Positions 16,818 through 24,645 of a DNA stretch of 64,000 bases are shown here, piece after piece. This DNA is from Pseudomonas cichorii (lineage in GTDB: Bacteria; Pseudomonadota; Gammaproteobacteria; Pseudomonadales; Pseudomonadaceae). Position 1 is the first letter of the stretch. Every line of letters begins with the position of its first letter. The translations under genes and the position numbers were made by a program. Under the pieces are notes generated by a model that was not told the DNA's origin, ran no database searches, and was given only the letters and a program-made list of their open reading frames with translations. Location of the stretch: positions 248,001-312,000 of the forward strand of contig NZ_BLVZ01000001.1 of assembly GCF_015471405.1 (NCBI RefSeq), written 5' to 3'.

Positions 16818-17558
16818 TCAAATCACCCGCGCATCATGCAGTGACTCCAGCGCCTGGCTGCGCAGCTTTGCCAGGGTTTCGTCTCTGCGGTCGCGGGGGT
16901 AGGTGAGAGGTACGGTCAGCTCCCTGATGACAGTGCCGGGGCGGTTGCCGATCACCAGCACCCGATGGCTCAGGTACAGCGCTTCATCGACATCGTGGGT
17001 CACGACCAGCAGGCCGATATGGTGACGTTGGGCCAGATCCAGTAGCAGGTCCTGAAGCTTGAAGCGAGTGAAGGCATCGACCGCGCTGAAGGGTTCGTCC
17101 AGCAACAGAAGCTGCGGCTGGCCGTAAAGCCCGCGTGCAATGGCCACGCGCTGGGCCATGCCGCCCGACAACGCCTTGGGCAGCGCGTCGGCAAAGCCGG
17201 TCAGGCCGACTTCGTCGATCAGGCGGGTGACCAGGGCGCGGTCGTAATTCTTGTCCTGACTGAAGCCGATATTCTCGGCAACCGTCAGCCAGGGCATCAA
17301 GCGTGGTTCCTGAAACACGAAACCGACCTCATCGGGGCGTTTGCGCAACTGGCCGCGAAAGTCCTGATCCAGCTGTGCAATCAGGCGCAGCAGAGTGCTT
17401 TTGCCGCAGCCGCTGGGGCCGAGCAGGCTGACGATTTCCCCCGGTTGCAGGCGCAACTCAAGCTGACCGAGAACGGCGGTATCACCGAAAGCCTTGTGCT
17501 CGACATGCAGGTCCAGCAGAGGCGCCTGATCTGTAGTCGCGTGATGAAGCTGAGTCAT
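16818..17558 (-). CDS. SsuB-like ABC transporter ATPase
   Basis: 246 residues: Walker A GPSGCGKST near residue 50, LSGGMAQR near 130, Walker B LLLLDEPFSAVD, H-loop VVTHDVDEAL. This is the aliphatic sulfonate/nitrate/taurine importer family. It is the third gene of a leftward SsuA-C-B-like operon; its ATG overlaps the permease stop by 4 bases. Substrate choice rests with the binding protein. Confidence 0.86.
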   Translation of the reverse strand: MTQLHHATTDQAPLLDLHVEHKAFGDTAVLGQLELRLQPGEIVSLLGPSGCGKSTLLRLIAQLDQDFRGQLRKRPDEVGFVFQEPRLMPWLTVAENIGFSQDKNYDRALVTRLIDEVGLTGFADALPKALSGGMAQRVAIARGLYGQPQLLLLDEPFSAVDAFTRFKLQDLLLDLAQRHHIGLLVVTHDVDEALYLSHRVLVIGNRPGTVIRELTVPLTYPRDRRDETLAKLRSQALESLHDARVI

Positions 17559-18400
17559 GGTCGGGCTCCAGAGTCTGCACCGTCGAAGGTGTCACGCCAG
17601 GCCAGCCAGCGTTTTTCCAGGCCAGCCAGCAGGCCGTCGCTGATTTTACCGAGCAGCGCCAGAACAATGATTGCCGCCAGCACCAGGTCTGGCCGAGACG
17701 TTTCCCGGCCATCGCTGAGCAGATAGCCCAGGCCACGAGTGGCTGCGATCAGTTCAGCGGCGACCAGGAACATCCAGCTCAGGCTCAGGGCGCTGCGCAG
17801 GCCGGTGAACACGCCCGGAAAGGCGGCAGGCAAGAGAATCCGCCGGGCCAGGCGCGTGCGGCTGAAACCATACATGCGCCCGACTTCCACCAGCTTGCGG
17901 TCGATATTGCGAATCGCTGCGACCCCGTTGAGGTACACGGGGAAGAACGCACCGATGGCAATCAGCGTGACCTTGGAGGTTTCACCAATTCCCAGCCACA
18001 GCAGCAAGAGTGGAACCCATGCCAGGCTTGGGATGGCCCGCAGGCTGGCGAAGGTCGGCTCCAGCCAGGCTTCGGCCTCGCGGCTGAGGCCTACCCAGGC
18101 GGCAAACAGCAGCCCCAGGAACGAACCGATGAAGAAACCGGCCAGCACCCGTGACAGGCTTGCTCCAATGTGTTTCCACAACGCGCCATCGGCGAGCTGG
18201 AACAGGGTCTGTGCCACCTCGCTGGGAGCTGGCATCTGGTAGGAAGCTATCCAGCCCAGACGCACCACGGTTTCAAGCAGCAGGATGATCGCCAGAGGCA
18301 ATGCCAGGCCTTTGGCCCGGCGTCGCCACTGAGGAGCACGACTGGCGGATTGCTCTGCCGGACTTGCCCCGGCGAGGGCTTTGCTGGAAGTGCTCATCAC
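17555..18400 (-). CDS. SsuC-like ABC transporter permease
   Basis: 281 residues with six predicted inner-membrane segments and the SsuC/TauC signature EVGRMYGFSRTRLARRILLPAA... near residue 185 (EAA loop). A basic 30-residue N-tail precedes the first helix. It overlaps the binding-protein gene upstream (ATGA-type, 4 bases) and the ATPase gene downstream. Confidence 0.86.
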   Translation of the reverse strand: MMSTSSKALAGASPAEQSASRAPQWRRRAKGLALPLAIILLLETVVRLGWIASYQMPAPSEVAQTLFQLADGALWKHIGASLSRVLAGFFIGSFLGLLFAAWVGLSREAEAWLEPTFASLRAIPSLAWVPLLLLWLGIGETSKVTLIAIGAFFPVYLNGVAAIRNIDRKLVEVGRMYGFSRTRLARRILLPAAFPGVFTGLRSALSLSWMFLVAAELIAATRGLGYLLSDGRETSRPDLVLAAIIVLALLGKISDGLLAGLEKRWLAWRDTFDGADSGARP

Positions 18401-19392
18401 TCGATACTGGCCTTGCCAAAGGATGGATCGATCAGTTGATCGATGACCTGATTGACATCGACACCGCGCTTGACCAGTTCCTCGGATACCAGAATCGGTG
18501 CGGCAGCCTTGGAGGCGACGATATCCTTGTCAGTCAGTTGTGGCGCAGACAAATCAGTACGGGTCAGTTGCAGCTTGGCAACATCCAGCGGCAGTTTGGA
18601 CTCATCAGCCAGCAGCTTGGCGAATTCTTCCGGATGGGCAATGGCCCAGTGACGTGCCTGCTCATAGGCCTTGATCACGGTAGTGATGGTTTGTGGATGG
18701 GCCTTGGCGAAAGCCTCGGTCACGCTGATCACGCCATAGCTGTTGAAGTCCTTGTTGCGGTACAGCAGACGCGAACCGGCCTGCAATTCGCTGGCGGCCA
18801 TGTGCGGGTCAAGACCGGCCCAGGCGTCGACATCGCCTTTCTCCAGCGCGGTGCGTCCGTCCGGATGCTGGAGGTGCAGGAGTTCCACGTCATTCTTTTC
18901 CAGGCCCGCCTTGGCCAGTGAGCGCAGGGTGAACAGATACGGGTCTGTGCCCTTGGTCGCGGCGATCTTCTTCCCTTTAAGATCGTTCACGCTCTTGAGT
19001 GGCGAGTCCTTGCGCACCACCAATGCAGTCCATTCGGCACGGCTGTAGACATACACCGACTTGATCGGGCTGCCATTGGCCCGTGCCAGCACCGCCGAGA
19101 GGCTGGCCGACGATCCGAAGTCGGCGCCACCGCTGTTCAGGTACTCCAGCGAGCGGTTGCTGCCCTGGCTGAACACCCAACTGACTTTCGAGTTCGGCAA
19201 CGCCTTTTCGACCCAGCCGAAGTGCTTGAGCACCAGGCTGACAGGCGAGTAGTAGGCGTAATCCAGACGCACTTCCTCAGGCGCATTTTCAGCGCGGGCA
19301 GACGGGTTCAGGGCCAGAGCCATCAGGCCGGAGCAGGCCAGAAGCTTCAGGGAACGAGGGAGGCGGGGCAAGGCCAGATCAATCAGACGCAT
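18397..19392 (-). CDS. SsuA-like periplasmic sulfonate-binding protein
   Basis: 331 residues: a signal peptide (LLACSGLMALALNPSARA, cut near residue 34) and a type-2 periplasmic binding fold of the SsuA/TauA/NrtA family. Landmarks are YYSPVSLVLKHFGWVE, then GGADFGSSASLSAVLARANG and DLKGKKIAATKGTDP. It is the first gene of the importer operon, read from the sigma-54 promoter at 19433-19448, whose predicted start lies 30 bases before the ATG. It likely captures an alkane- or aryl-sulfonate or related ester. Specificity cannot be read from sequence. Confidence 0.84.
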   Translation of the reverse strand: MRLIDLALPRLPRSLKLLACSGLMALALNPSARAENAPEEVRLDYAYYSPVSLVLKHFGWVEKALPNSKVSWVFSQGSNRSLEYLNSGGADFGSSASLSAVLARANGSPIKSVYVYSRAEWTALVVRKDSPLKSVNDLKGKKIAATKGTDPYLFTLRSLAKAGLEKNDVELLHLQHPDGRTALEKGDVDAWAGLDPHMAASELQAGSRLLYRNKDFNSYGVISVTEAFAKAHPQTITTVIKAYEQARHWAIAHPEEFAKLLADESKLPLDVAKLQLTRTDLSAPQLTDKDIVASKAAAPILVSEELVKRGVDVNQVIDQLIDPSFGKASIE

Positions 19393-19432
19393 CGCGTGGT
19401 ATCCAGTCAGGGTTGGGAAGTAATGACGGGAT

Positions 19433-19448
19433 TGCAGGTGTCATGCCA
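19433..19448 (-). promoter_or_regulatory. Sigma-54 promoter of the SsuACB-like operon
   Basis: The minus strand reads TGGCATGACACCTGCA: GG and GC at the invariant distance and only one change (T for C) from the preferred -24 box. Transcription would start near 19422. Confidence 0.75.
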
Positions 19449-19533
19449 TGTGCTACAGGCCACGGCCAGTGGGCGTTGCGCGCAATCGAGGCCGAAACGG
19501 GGCTGTGTAATCGAAGGCATAATGCTGAACAAC

Positions 19534-19549
19534 TGTTGCTGGGTGGACA
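19534..19549 (-). promoter_or_regulatory. Activator site (UAS) for the SsuACB-like operon
   Basis: TGTTGC-TGGG-TGGACA has one exact half-site and one weak one, and is followed by a further CAGTTGCAGCAG. Its centre lies 94.5 bases before the -24 GG. It sits in the 213-base gap after the sfnR stop codon. Confidence 0.55.
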
Positions 19550-19605
19550 GTTGCAGCAGAGGCAAGCCGCTCGGGTAGCCCGTGCCGGGCGCCCAAGCCA
19601 TGGCT

Positions 19606-20712
19606 TCAGATCGATAGCTGTACGACGCGATTGTCCAGTGCGTGGTTCTGGTTGCGGCGTTTGTTCACCACCAGTTCGCCAATGGCGATCAGGCGGGTAC
19701 GGGTCACGTTGCGTGAAAGACCAAGCAATTGCGCGGTATGAACCTGATTGTAGTGGCAGTGATGATAGGCAGAGCGTAGCAGCGCATTCTCGACGTGCTC
19801 ATGAAGATTGCCCGACTGCTTCTCGTAAAGCCTGTTGAATGCTTTCTGCAGCAGATCGTCCACTGCATTGCCATCATGGCTCGGCAACTGTTCGTCCTGA
19901 CGCTCCAGACGCAGGTTGGACAGGCGCAGGTCTTCAGCCTGAACCTTGCCGTCGCAGCAGGTCAGCAGGCTATGGTGAATCACGTTCTCCAGCTCACGGA
20001 TATTGCCGGGCCAGCTGTAGCTGACCAGCTTGGACTGGGCCTCTGGGGTGAGTTCCACCTGCCCGTAACCCAGGCGTTCGCTGTAAGTGCGCATGAAGTG
20101 GCGGCTCAGGGGCAGGATATCGCCGGGACGTTCGCGCAAGGCGTGCAGCGACAAGGTCACCACGTTCAGCCGGTAATACAGATCCTCACGAAAATGCCCG
20201 GCATTGATGGCTTTTTCCAGTTGCACATTGGTGGCCGCCAGGACCCGCACATTGATCGGGATGCTCTTGCGCGACCCCAGCCTCACCACTTCGCGCTCCT
20301 GCAAGACACGCAGCAGCTTGACCTGAATGGCCATTGGCAAATCGCCGATTTCATCGAGGAACAGCGTGCCGCCGTTGGCTTCCTCGAACCAGCCTGCCTT
20401 GGCGCTCAGGGCGCCGGTAAAGGCGCCTTTCTCATGACCGAACAGCTCGGCTTCCACCAGTGATTCGGAGAAGGCGCCGCAGTTGACCGCCACGAACGGA
20501 CCGTTGCAGCGACCGCTGAGATTATGCAGGTGGCGCGCAACCAGCTCCTTGCCGGTTCCGGTTTCGCCGATGATCAGCACGCTGGCTTCGCTTGGGGCGA
20601 TCTGTTGCAGATGGGCCAGCAGGGTCTTGGATTTCGGGTCCTCGAACACCTGGGCCGTGGCGCGAATGGAGGTCGCGAGGGATGGAGAGGGCGGAAGTGT
20701 CAGCAATTGCAT
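19606..20712 (-). CDS. sfnR: SfnR-like sigma-54 activator
   Basis: 368 residues, the length of P. putida SfnR (about 370), the activator of dimethyl sulfone and related sulfur-source genes. It has no N-terminal sensor domain, only a short lead. The AAA+ domain then carries Walker A GETGTGKE near residue 50, the sigma-54 contact loop GAFTGA near 97, Walker [11 protein letters not shown] and the arginine-finger region [11 protein letters not shown] Fis-like helix-turn-helix ([20 protein letters not shown]) lies near the C-terminus. With no sensor, its activity is probably set by its amount. It lies 12 bases after the sfnC-like gene. It is the natural candidate to bind the TGTTGC-N4-GCAACA sites in this island, including the one before its own operon. 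Confidence 0.85.
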   Translation of the reverse strand: MQLLTLPPSPSLATSIRATAQVFEDPKSKTLLAHLQQIAPSEASVLIIGETGTGKELVARHLHNLSGRCNGPFVAVNCGAFSESLVEAELFGHEKGAFTGALSAKAGWFEEANGGTLFLDEIGDLPMAIQVKLLRVLQEREVVRLGSRKSIPINVRVLAATNVQLEKAINAGHFREDLYYRLNVVTLSLHALRERPGDILPLSRHFMRTYSERLGYGQVELTPEAQSKLVSYSWPGNIRELENVIHHSLLTCCDGKVQAEDLRLSNLRLERQDEQLPSHDGNAVDDLLQKAFNRLYEKQSGNLHEHVENALLRSAYHHCHYNQVHTAQLLGLSRNVTRTRLIAIGELVVNKRRNQNHALDNRVVQLSI

Positions 20713-20724
20713 AAGGGCTCTCGC

Positions 20725-21918
20725 TCAGGAATAGAAGGTCGGTGTCGGACGCTTGCCGTTCAAGGCCCAGTCGCCCAGCTCGTGTAGCTTGTAATCCAGC
20801 GGATCGTGCAGGGTCTGTGTACGCAGGTTGCGCCAGAAGCGGTCCAGACGCAGGGCGGCATGGGTGGCTCTGGCCCCGGTCACTTCAAACAGGCGGCTGC
20901 ACAGATCAAGCCCCGTGCGAGTGGCCGCAACCTTGGCGCTGCTGATGGACAGCGCAAGGCGCGCACGTTCTTCGCTGCTCAGTTCCGGGCCTTTGTTCCA
21001 GGCTTCGTCGAGCTGCACACAAGCGCGTTCGACCAGGGCGCGTGTCCCTTCGAGCGCTGCCCAGAATTCGCCGTAATGACGCAACACATAAGGGTCTTCA
21101 CTGATATCCCGCGCCTGGGAAGTGAACCACGGGCGACTTTCCTTGAGGGTGTACTGCCGGGCTTCCTCAAAGGCACCTTCACTGATGCCCAGAAACAGGT
21201 TGGTGAAGTGCAATTGGGCAATCAGCGGGCGCAGGCAGGCAAACGGTGTACTCAACGGGCCTGGATCAAGCAGCAGTTCCGATTCTTCAATACGTACCCG
21301 CTCGAAAGTGGCGCTGCCGCTGTCGGTCTGACGCTGGCCCATATTGTCCCAGTCGTCGTGCAGAGTGATGCCGGTGCGACCACTGGGGATAGCGGCAATT
21401 ACCAGCTTGCCGCCAGCATTTTCATCCACCGCCGAGGCAATGAGCATTTCCGAATCGCTGGCCCCTGAACAGAAGCTCTTGCGTCCGGAAAACTCACGCC
21501 AGCCATCAAAGGTTTTCATTACGGTGCGGGTGTCGAGGGGGTTCAGCGCGTTACCCCAGAACCAGTTCTGTCGTGCCGTCTGCTCGAACCACGGGTGCCA
21601 TTGCTCGGGACTGGCGAACAGTCGAACCGTGGCCAGCATCAGGTGGTGGAAGCCGAATACATGTGCAATGGAACTGTCGACCCTGGCGAACTCACGCACT
21701 ACGTCGAACGTTTCCTGCCAGTTGGCACCCAGGCCACCAAAGCGGGTCGGGATACTCAGGGCCAACAGCCCGCTGCGACGCAGGGCGTCGCGTTCGGCCA
21801 GTGGCGTTCCACCGTTCTTGTCGCGCTCGGCGGCATTGATGGCGAACTCTGCCGCCAGGTTGCGGGCCAGTAGCAGCGGAGAAGTAAAGGAGGCGGGCAC
21901 AGGTGATGTCACAGGCAT
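20725..21918 (-). CDS. sfnC: SfnC-like flavin-dependent oxygenase
   Basis: 397 residues of the acyl-CoA dehydrogenase-fold oxygenase group. It has LSIPTRFGGLGANWQETFDVV near residue 55, WDNMGQRQTDSGSATFERV near 205 and a C-terminal LDRFWRNLRTQTLHDPLDYK, which marks the SfnB/SfnC/DszC type. In P. putida the order is sfnE-sfnC-sfnR. Here the reductase is only a remnant and sfnC-sfnR remain. AGGGG touches the ATG at 21918, which is too close; the GTG at 21912, two codons in, has ideal spacing and may be the true start. The gene overlaps the end of the sfnE remnant, which hints at translational coupling. Confidence 0.8.
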   Translation of the reverse strand: MPVTSPVPASFTSPLLLARNLAAEFAINAAERDKNGGTPLAERDALRRSGLLALSIPTRFGGLGANWQETFDVVREFARVDSSIAHVFGFHHLMLATVRLFASPEQWHPWFEQTARQNWFWGNALNPLDTRTVMKTFDGWREFSGRKSFCSGASDSEMLIASAVDENAGGKLVIAAIPSGRTGITLHDDWDNMGQRQTDSGSATFERVRIEESELLLDPGPLSTPFACLRPLIAQLHFTNLFLGISEGAFEEARQYTLKESRPWFTSQARDISEDPYVLRHYGEFWAALEGTRALVERACVQLDEAWNKGPELSSEERARLALSISSAKVAATRTGLDLCSRLFEVTGARATHAALRLDRFWRNLRTQTLHDPLDYKLHELGDWALNGKRPTPTFYS

Positions 21919-22031
21919 CCCCTCATGCAGATCGGCTCAAGCCAGTTGTCTGGCAGCACCGTATTGGCAGTCAGGATAAAAGGGCAACAGGTCCCGCCTG
22001 AAACAGCGATGACCTTCAAGAGTCCGCTCAT
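21909..22031 (-). pseudogene. Remnant of an SfnE/MsuE-type FMN reductase
   Basis: A 40-codon frame opens with MSGLLKVIAVSGGT, the nucleotide-binding start of NADPH-dependent FMN reductases (MsuE/SfnE/SsuE), and then passes into unrelated sequence ending ICMRGCL. A sound ribosome site (AAAGGAA) and a sigma-54 promoter 53 bases upstream are kept, so the leader is still made. Its position directly before sfnC equals that of sfnE in P. putida. The internal part of the gene seems to have been deleted. An independent small leader peptide is the alternative. Confidence 0.55.
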
Positions 22032-22083
22032 GTTCGATTCCTTTGTGATGAAGCTCCGTGATCAGAGCTGCGTCGCTCAGGTC

Positions 22084-22098
22084 GCAAGTCCTGTGCCA
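22084..22098 (-). promoter_or_regulatory. Sigma-54 promoter of the sfn operon
   Basis: The minus strand reads TGGCACAGGACTTGC, matching TGGCACR-N4-YTGC fully. Transcription would start near 22072, 40 bases before the remnant's ATG. Confidence 0.78.
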
Positions 22099-22181
22099 GA
22101 ACTTAACAGGCTGATTTCAATCGGGTTTATGGTTTTTGGCGGGGTGGTGGTGTTGCTTGAGGGCGTGCTCTGTTGCTCAGA

Positions 22182-22197
22182 TGTTGGTGGGGCAACA
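22182..22197 (-). promoter_or_regulatory. Activator site (UAS) for the sfn operon
   Basis: TGTTGG-TGGG-GCAACA has one exact and one single-mismatch half-site, centred 92.5 bases before the -24 GG. A further CTGTTGC lies at 22170-22176 and TGTTGC at 22151-22156, so several copies may cluster. This implies autoregulation of sfnR. Confidence 0.6.
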
Positions 22198-22246
22198 GTG
22201 GTGGGGGTGTATGAGGGTGGGCAGGCACGGGAAGAAGTGGCCTGTC

Positions 22247-22921
22247 CTATCTTGGGCCTTGCAGCTTGTAACCCATGCCATGAGCGGTGTGCAGCAGAAG
22301 GATATCAAAAGGCTTATCAATGACTTTGCGCAGTGTGTAAATACTGGTCCGCAAGCTATCCGAGTCGGGTGTATTGCTGCCCCAGAGCGCTTGCTCAAAA
22401 TCCTTCCGCTTCACTATGGCCGGGCTTTTACGCATGAGCAGTTCAAGAAGTACCATGCTGGTAGGGTTCAGCTTGAGCAAGCATCCTGCACGTCTGACTT
22501 CCAGGGTGTCCAGGTCGTACGTCAAGTCATGTATCTGCAATATGCGTTTTTTCATGCCGCTAAAGCGTCGTGCGACGGATTCAACCCGGGCAAGTAACTC
22601 GGACAGTGCAAAGGGTTTGACGATGTAGTCGTCTGCACCCACATTGAACCCTGATATACGATCATCCAGGGCGTCACGAGCCGTCAGCATCAAGATGGGA
22701 ACATGCTGCACGGTGTTTTCCCGCAAGGTTTTACACAGGAGAATACCGTCCATGCCTGGTAGCATGAGGTCCAGAATAATGGCGTCGTAATTGCCGGTGA
22801 CGGCATGATGTAGCCCGGTTAGTCCGTCCAGTGCCCCAGTCACTTCAAATCCTTTCAGGGTGAAGTACTCTGTGATGTTGGCGAGAATATCTTTGTGATC
22901 TTCAATAACAAGTATGCGCAT
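22247..22921 (-). CDS. OmpR/PhoB-family response regulator, orphan
   Basis: 224 residues. The receiver domain has acidic pocket IEDHKD, phospho-acceptor Asp in LDLMLPGMDG (about residue 51) and Lys in DDYIVKPF. The winged-helix DNA-binding domain covers about residues 125-224, ending TAHGMGYKL. No histidine kinase gene is beside it: the next leftward gene is sfnC and the next rightward one is a divergent phosphatase. Its partner kinase must be encoded elsewhere. The ATG at 22921 is the only good start. Target genes are unknown. Confidence 0.85.
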   Translation of the reverse strand: MRILVIEDHKDILANITEYFTLKGFEVTGALDGLTGLHHAVTGNYDAIILDLMLPGMDGILLCKTLRENTVQHVPILMLTARDALDDRISGFNVGADDYIVKPFALSELLARVESVARRFSGMKKRILQIHDLTYDLDTLEVRRAGCLLKLNPTSMVLLELLMRKSPAIVKRKDFEQALWGSNTPDSDSLRTSIYTLRKVIDKPFDILLLHTAHGMGYKLQGPR

Positions 22922-23205
22922 TACGCAGCTCTTTAACTTTCTGGCGTAGGGCCTGTAGCAGTTGGAGGCAAAGGTACTCAGGTAAAAGTCAATTTAAAGT
23001 GAAATCGTTGTCAAAAGTCTCTTTGCATTTCCCCTCATCAGACAGACTTTCTTTGCTGTGCCCTGAGCAGCGTTTTTTCCTACGAAAACTTGACAACTCA
23101 TTGACCTCTCGGTGACAGCGCCTTGAATAGCCTGCGGGCATGAGGTCGGGGATGCGAATGCATCACCTGTAAAAACCGAAAAAACTCTGGTCAAGGAATC
23201 ATGGC

Positions 23206-23898
23206 GTGGCTTTTACTCGGCTTTATAGTGTGGCGTCCGAAAAGCAACTTCTTCATAAACAACATGCCAACAAGTTCGGCATAAAGAATGTCGCACTATT
23301 TCTTGCACTATCCGCGCTCTTGGCAGTTTTTGTCTGGTTATGGACAGCGACTCGTATTGTTGATTTGGGCGTGGGCGATAATATGAGCAGGTCGGGGCTT
23401 CATGGCCTGTGGGCAAAAGGCGATGTTGTCGTAATGATCAGGCATGCCGAACGTTGTGATCGTTCTCATAATGCCTGCATGGGCGATGCTGATGGCATCA
23501 CCGTTATTGGCAGCCAGGCGGCCATGAAAGTTGGAGCCGGTTTGCAGCAGTTGGGGCTGGAAAAGACAAGCATCATTACCAGCCCGTTGACTCGAACAAG
23601 GCAAACGGCTGAACTGATCTCGGTGACAGCGCCGACTCAACGCTGGGTTGAGGATTGCGACAGTGGTTTCAAGGATGCGGTGCTGGCGCACAAGAAACCA
23701 GGCGAGAATCTGGTGCTGATCACCCACAGCGGCTGCATCGATCACTTCGAGCGCAAGATGGGCGTTCGTGGGGGGCAACGCGATAGCGCTTACACGCAAG
23801 CTTTCTTTGTGAGGGTGGATGGCAGGCATGCACCGAAGATGCTAGGGGCGTTGGGCGCAGGGTCTTGGGGAGCTTTGAGTAACGTTCAGTTGAATTGA
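23206..23898 (+). CDS. Membrane-anchored histidine phosphatase (Ais/PmrG-like)
   Basis: 230 residues with one N-terminal membrane segment (VALFLALSALLAVFVWLW, about residues 29-46) and a histidine-phosphatase domain carrying the catalytic RHAER near residue 78, the TSPLTRTRQTAE segment and the second His in LITHSGC. Family members include Ais/PmrG, which removes phosphate from lipopolysaccharide heptose in the periplasm. Topology here fits a periplasmic catalytic domain. The start is GTG at 23206, 8 bases after AAGGAA. An ATG five bases upstream is in another frame and leads to only 27 codons. It is divergent from the response-regulator gene and may be its target (inference). Confidence 0.72.
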   Translation: MAFTRLYSVASEKQLLHKQHANKFGIKNVALFLALSALLAVFVWLWTATRIVDLGVGDNMSRSGLHGLWAKGDVVVMIRHAERCDRSHNACMGDADGITVIGSQAAMKVGAGLQQLGLEKTSIITSPLTRTRQTAELISVTAPTQRWVEDCDSGFKDAVLAHKKPGENLVLITHSGCIDHFERKMGVRGGQRDSAYTQAFFVRVDGRHAPKMLGALGAGSWGALSNVQLN

Positions 23899-23960
23899 GG
23901 TTCGCCGCGAGCGCTCTTGCCGACGGAGTATGCCGATCAGTTAAGACGTACACGTCTAAT

Positions 23961-23984
23961 GTGGGAGGGGCCTTGGCCGCGACG
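23961..23984 (+). repeat. Dispersed GTGGGAGGGGCC repeat
   Basis: These 24 bases are the exact reverse complement of 16760-16783. This copy is a single arm, preceded by a short imperfect palindrome (TTAAGACG-TACA-CGTCTAA), and lies between convergent genes. It is a typical Pseudomonas intergenic repeat. Confidence 0.6.
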
Positions 23985-24013
23985 ACTTGCTTACAGGCAA
24001 CATTGCGGCAAGC

Positions 24014-24641
24014 TCACGAAAGAGGGCTATTCAGAAGTCGCTCCAGTCCATCCCACATGCTTTTCACGGGATCTCGTTTCCTGGGGTCAATAAGGTTGAG
24101 CTCTTCGACGGTATGGTTCATTTTGCCGAAGTTGCAAGGCGCACAGGTCAGCACGGTATTCTCGAGGCTATTGTCACCACCGCGAGCATGGGCCAGAACG
24201 TGATCGTATTGAGCCCAAAGGGCTTGAAAGGCCGCATGCTGGCCAGCGTTGGTTTTCCCCCAAGGCAAGGCGTCTGGGTAGTTTTTTGCCAGCACACTAC
24301 GTATTTCCGCTCGTATTACAGGTACACCACAGAACCTGCAGTGAAAACCGTCGCGCAGATGAACCATTTTCTTCTCGGCCACACTCGGCATCCTGACCGG
24401 GATTCGGTTGTTCTTGAGCAGCTTTGGTGGCGCTTCCCGGAACCGTTCGCGCTTTAACATACTGGCTGGCTTTTCCCCATAATGACTCTGTCCATTCCCG
24501 GACCTCATCCATGTTGGCAGCGCGGATCAGATATTCGGCAAGCTCAGTATTTTTCGCCAGGTGAGCAGAGACTGCAGCGTCAAGGTATCGGGCTGCATCC
24601 AGCACTTGAGGCACGGGGTTTCTGAAGCAGAGCCGGGGCAT
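24014..24641 (-). pseudogene. HNH endonuclease gene with a frameshift
   Basis: Two leftward frames overlap and together make one HNH protein. The N-terminal part starts MPRLCFRNPVPQVLDAARYL (ATG at 24641, just after the lipoprotein stop) and runs to about 24400. The C-terminal part resumes in the next frame with VRMPSVAEKKMVHLRDGF and carries the zinc-ribbon/HNH core CRFCG, YDHVLAHARGGDN and CAPCNFGK. The switch is best placed in the CCCGG run near 24396-24401 (minus strand), where one extra G would break the frame. The repaired protein would be about 208 residues. A downstream start could still make the HNH half, so residual function or a sequencing error is possible. Confidence 0.65.
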
Positions 24642-24645
24642 CTCA

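Noticed and set aside
23201..23284. 27-codon frame MAWLLLGFIV... just before the phosphatase gene
   Set aside because: It overlaps the phosphatase start in another frame, its ATG is too close to AAGGAA, and nothing recognisable is encoded; a coupled leader remains only a remote option.
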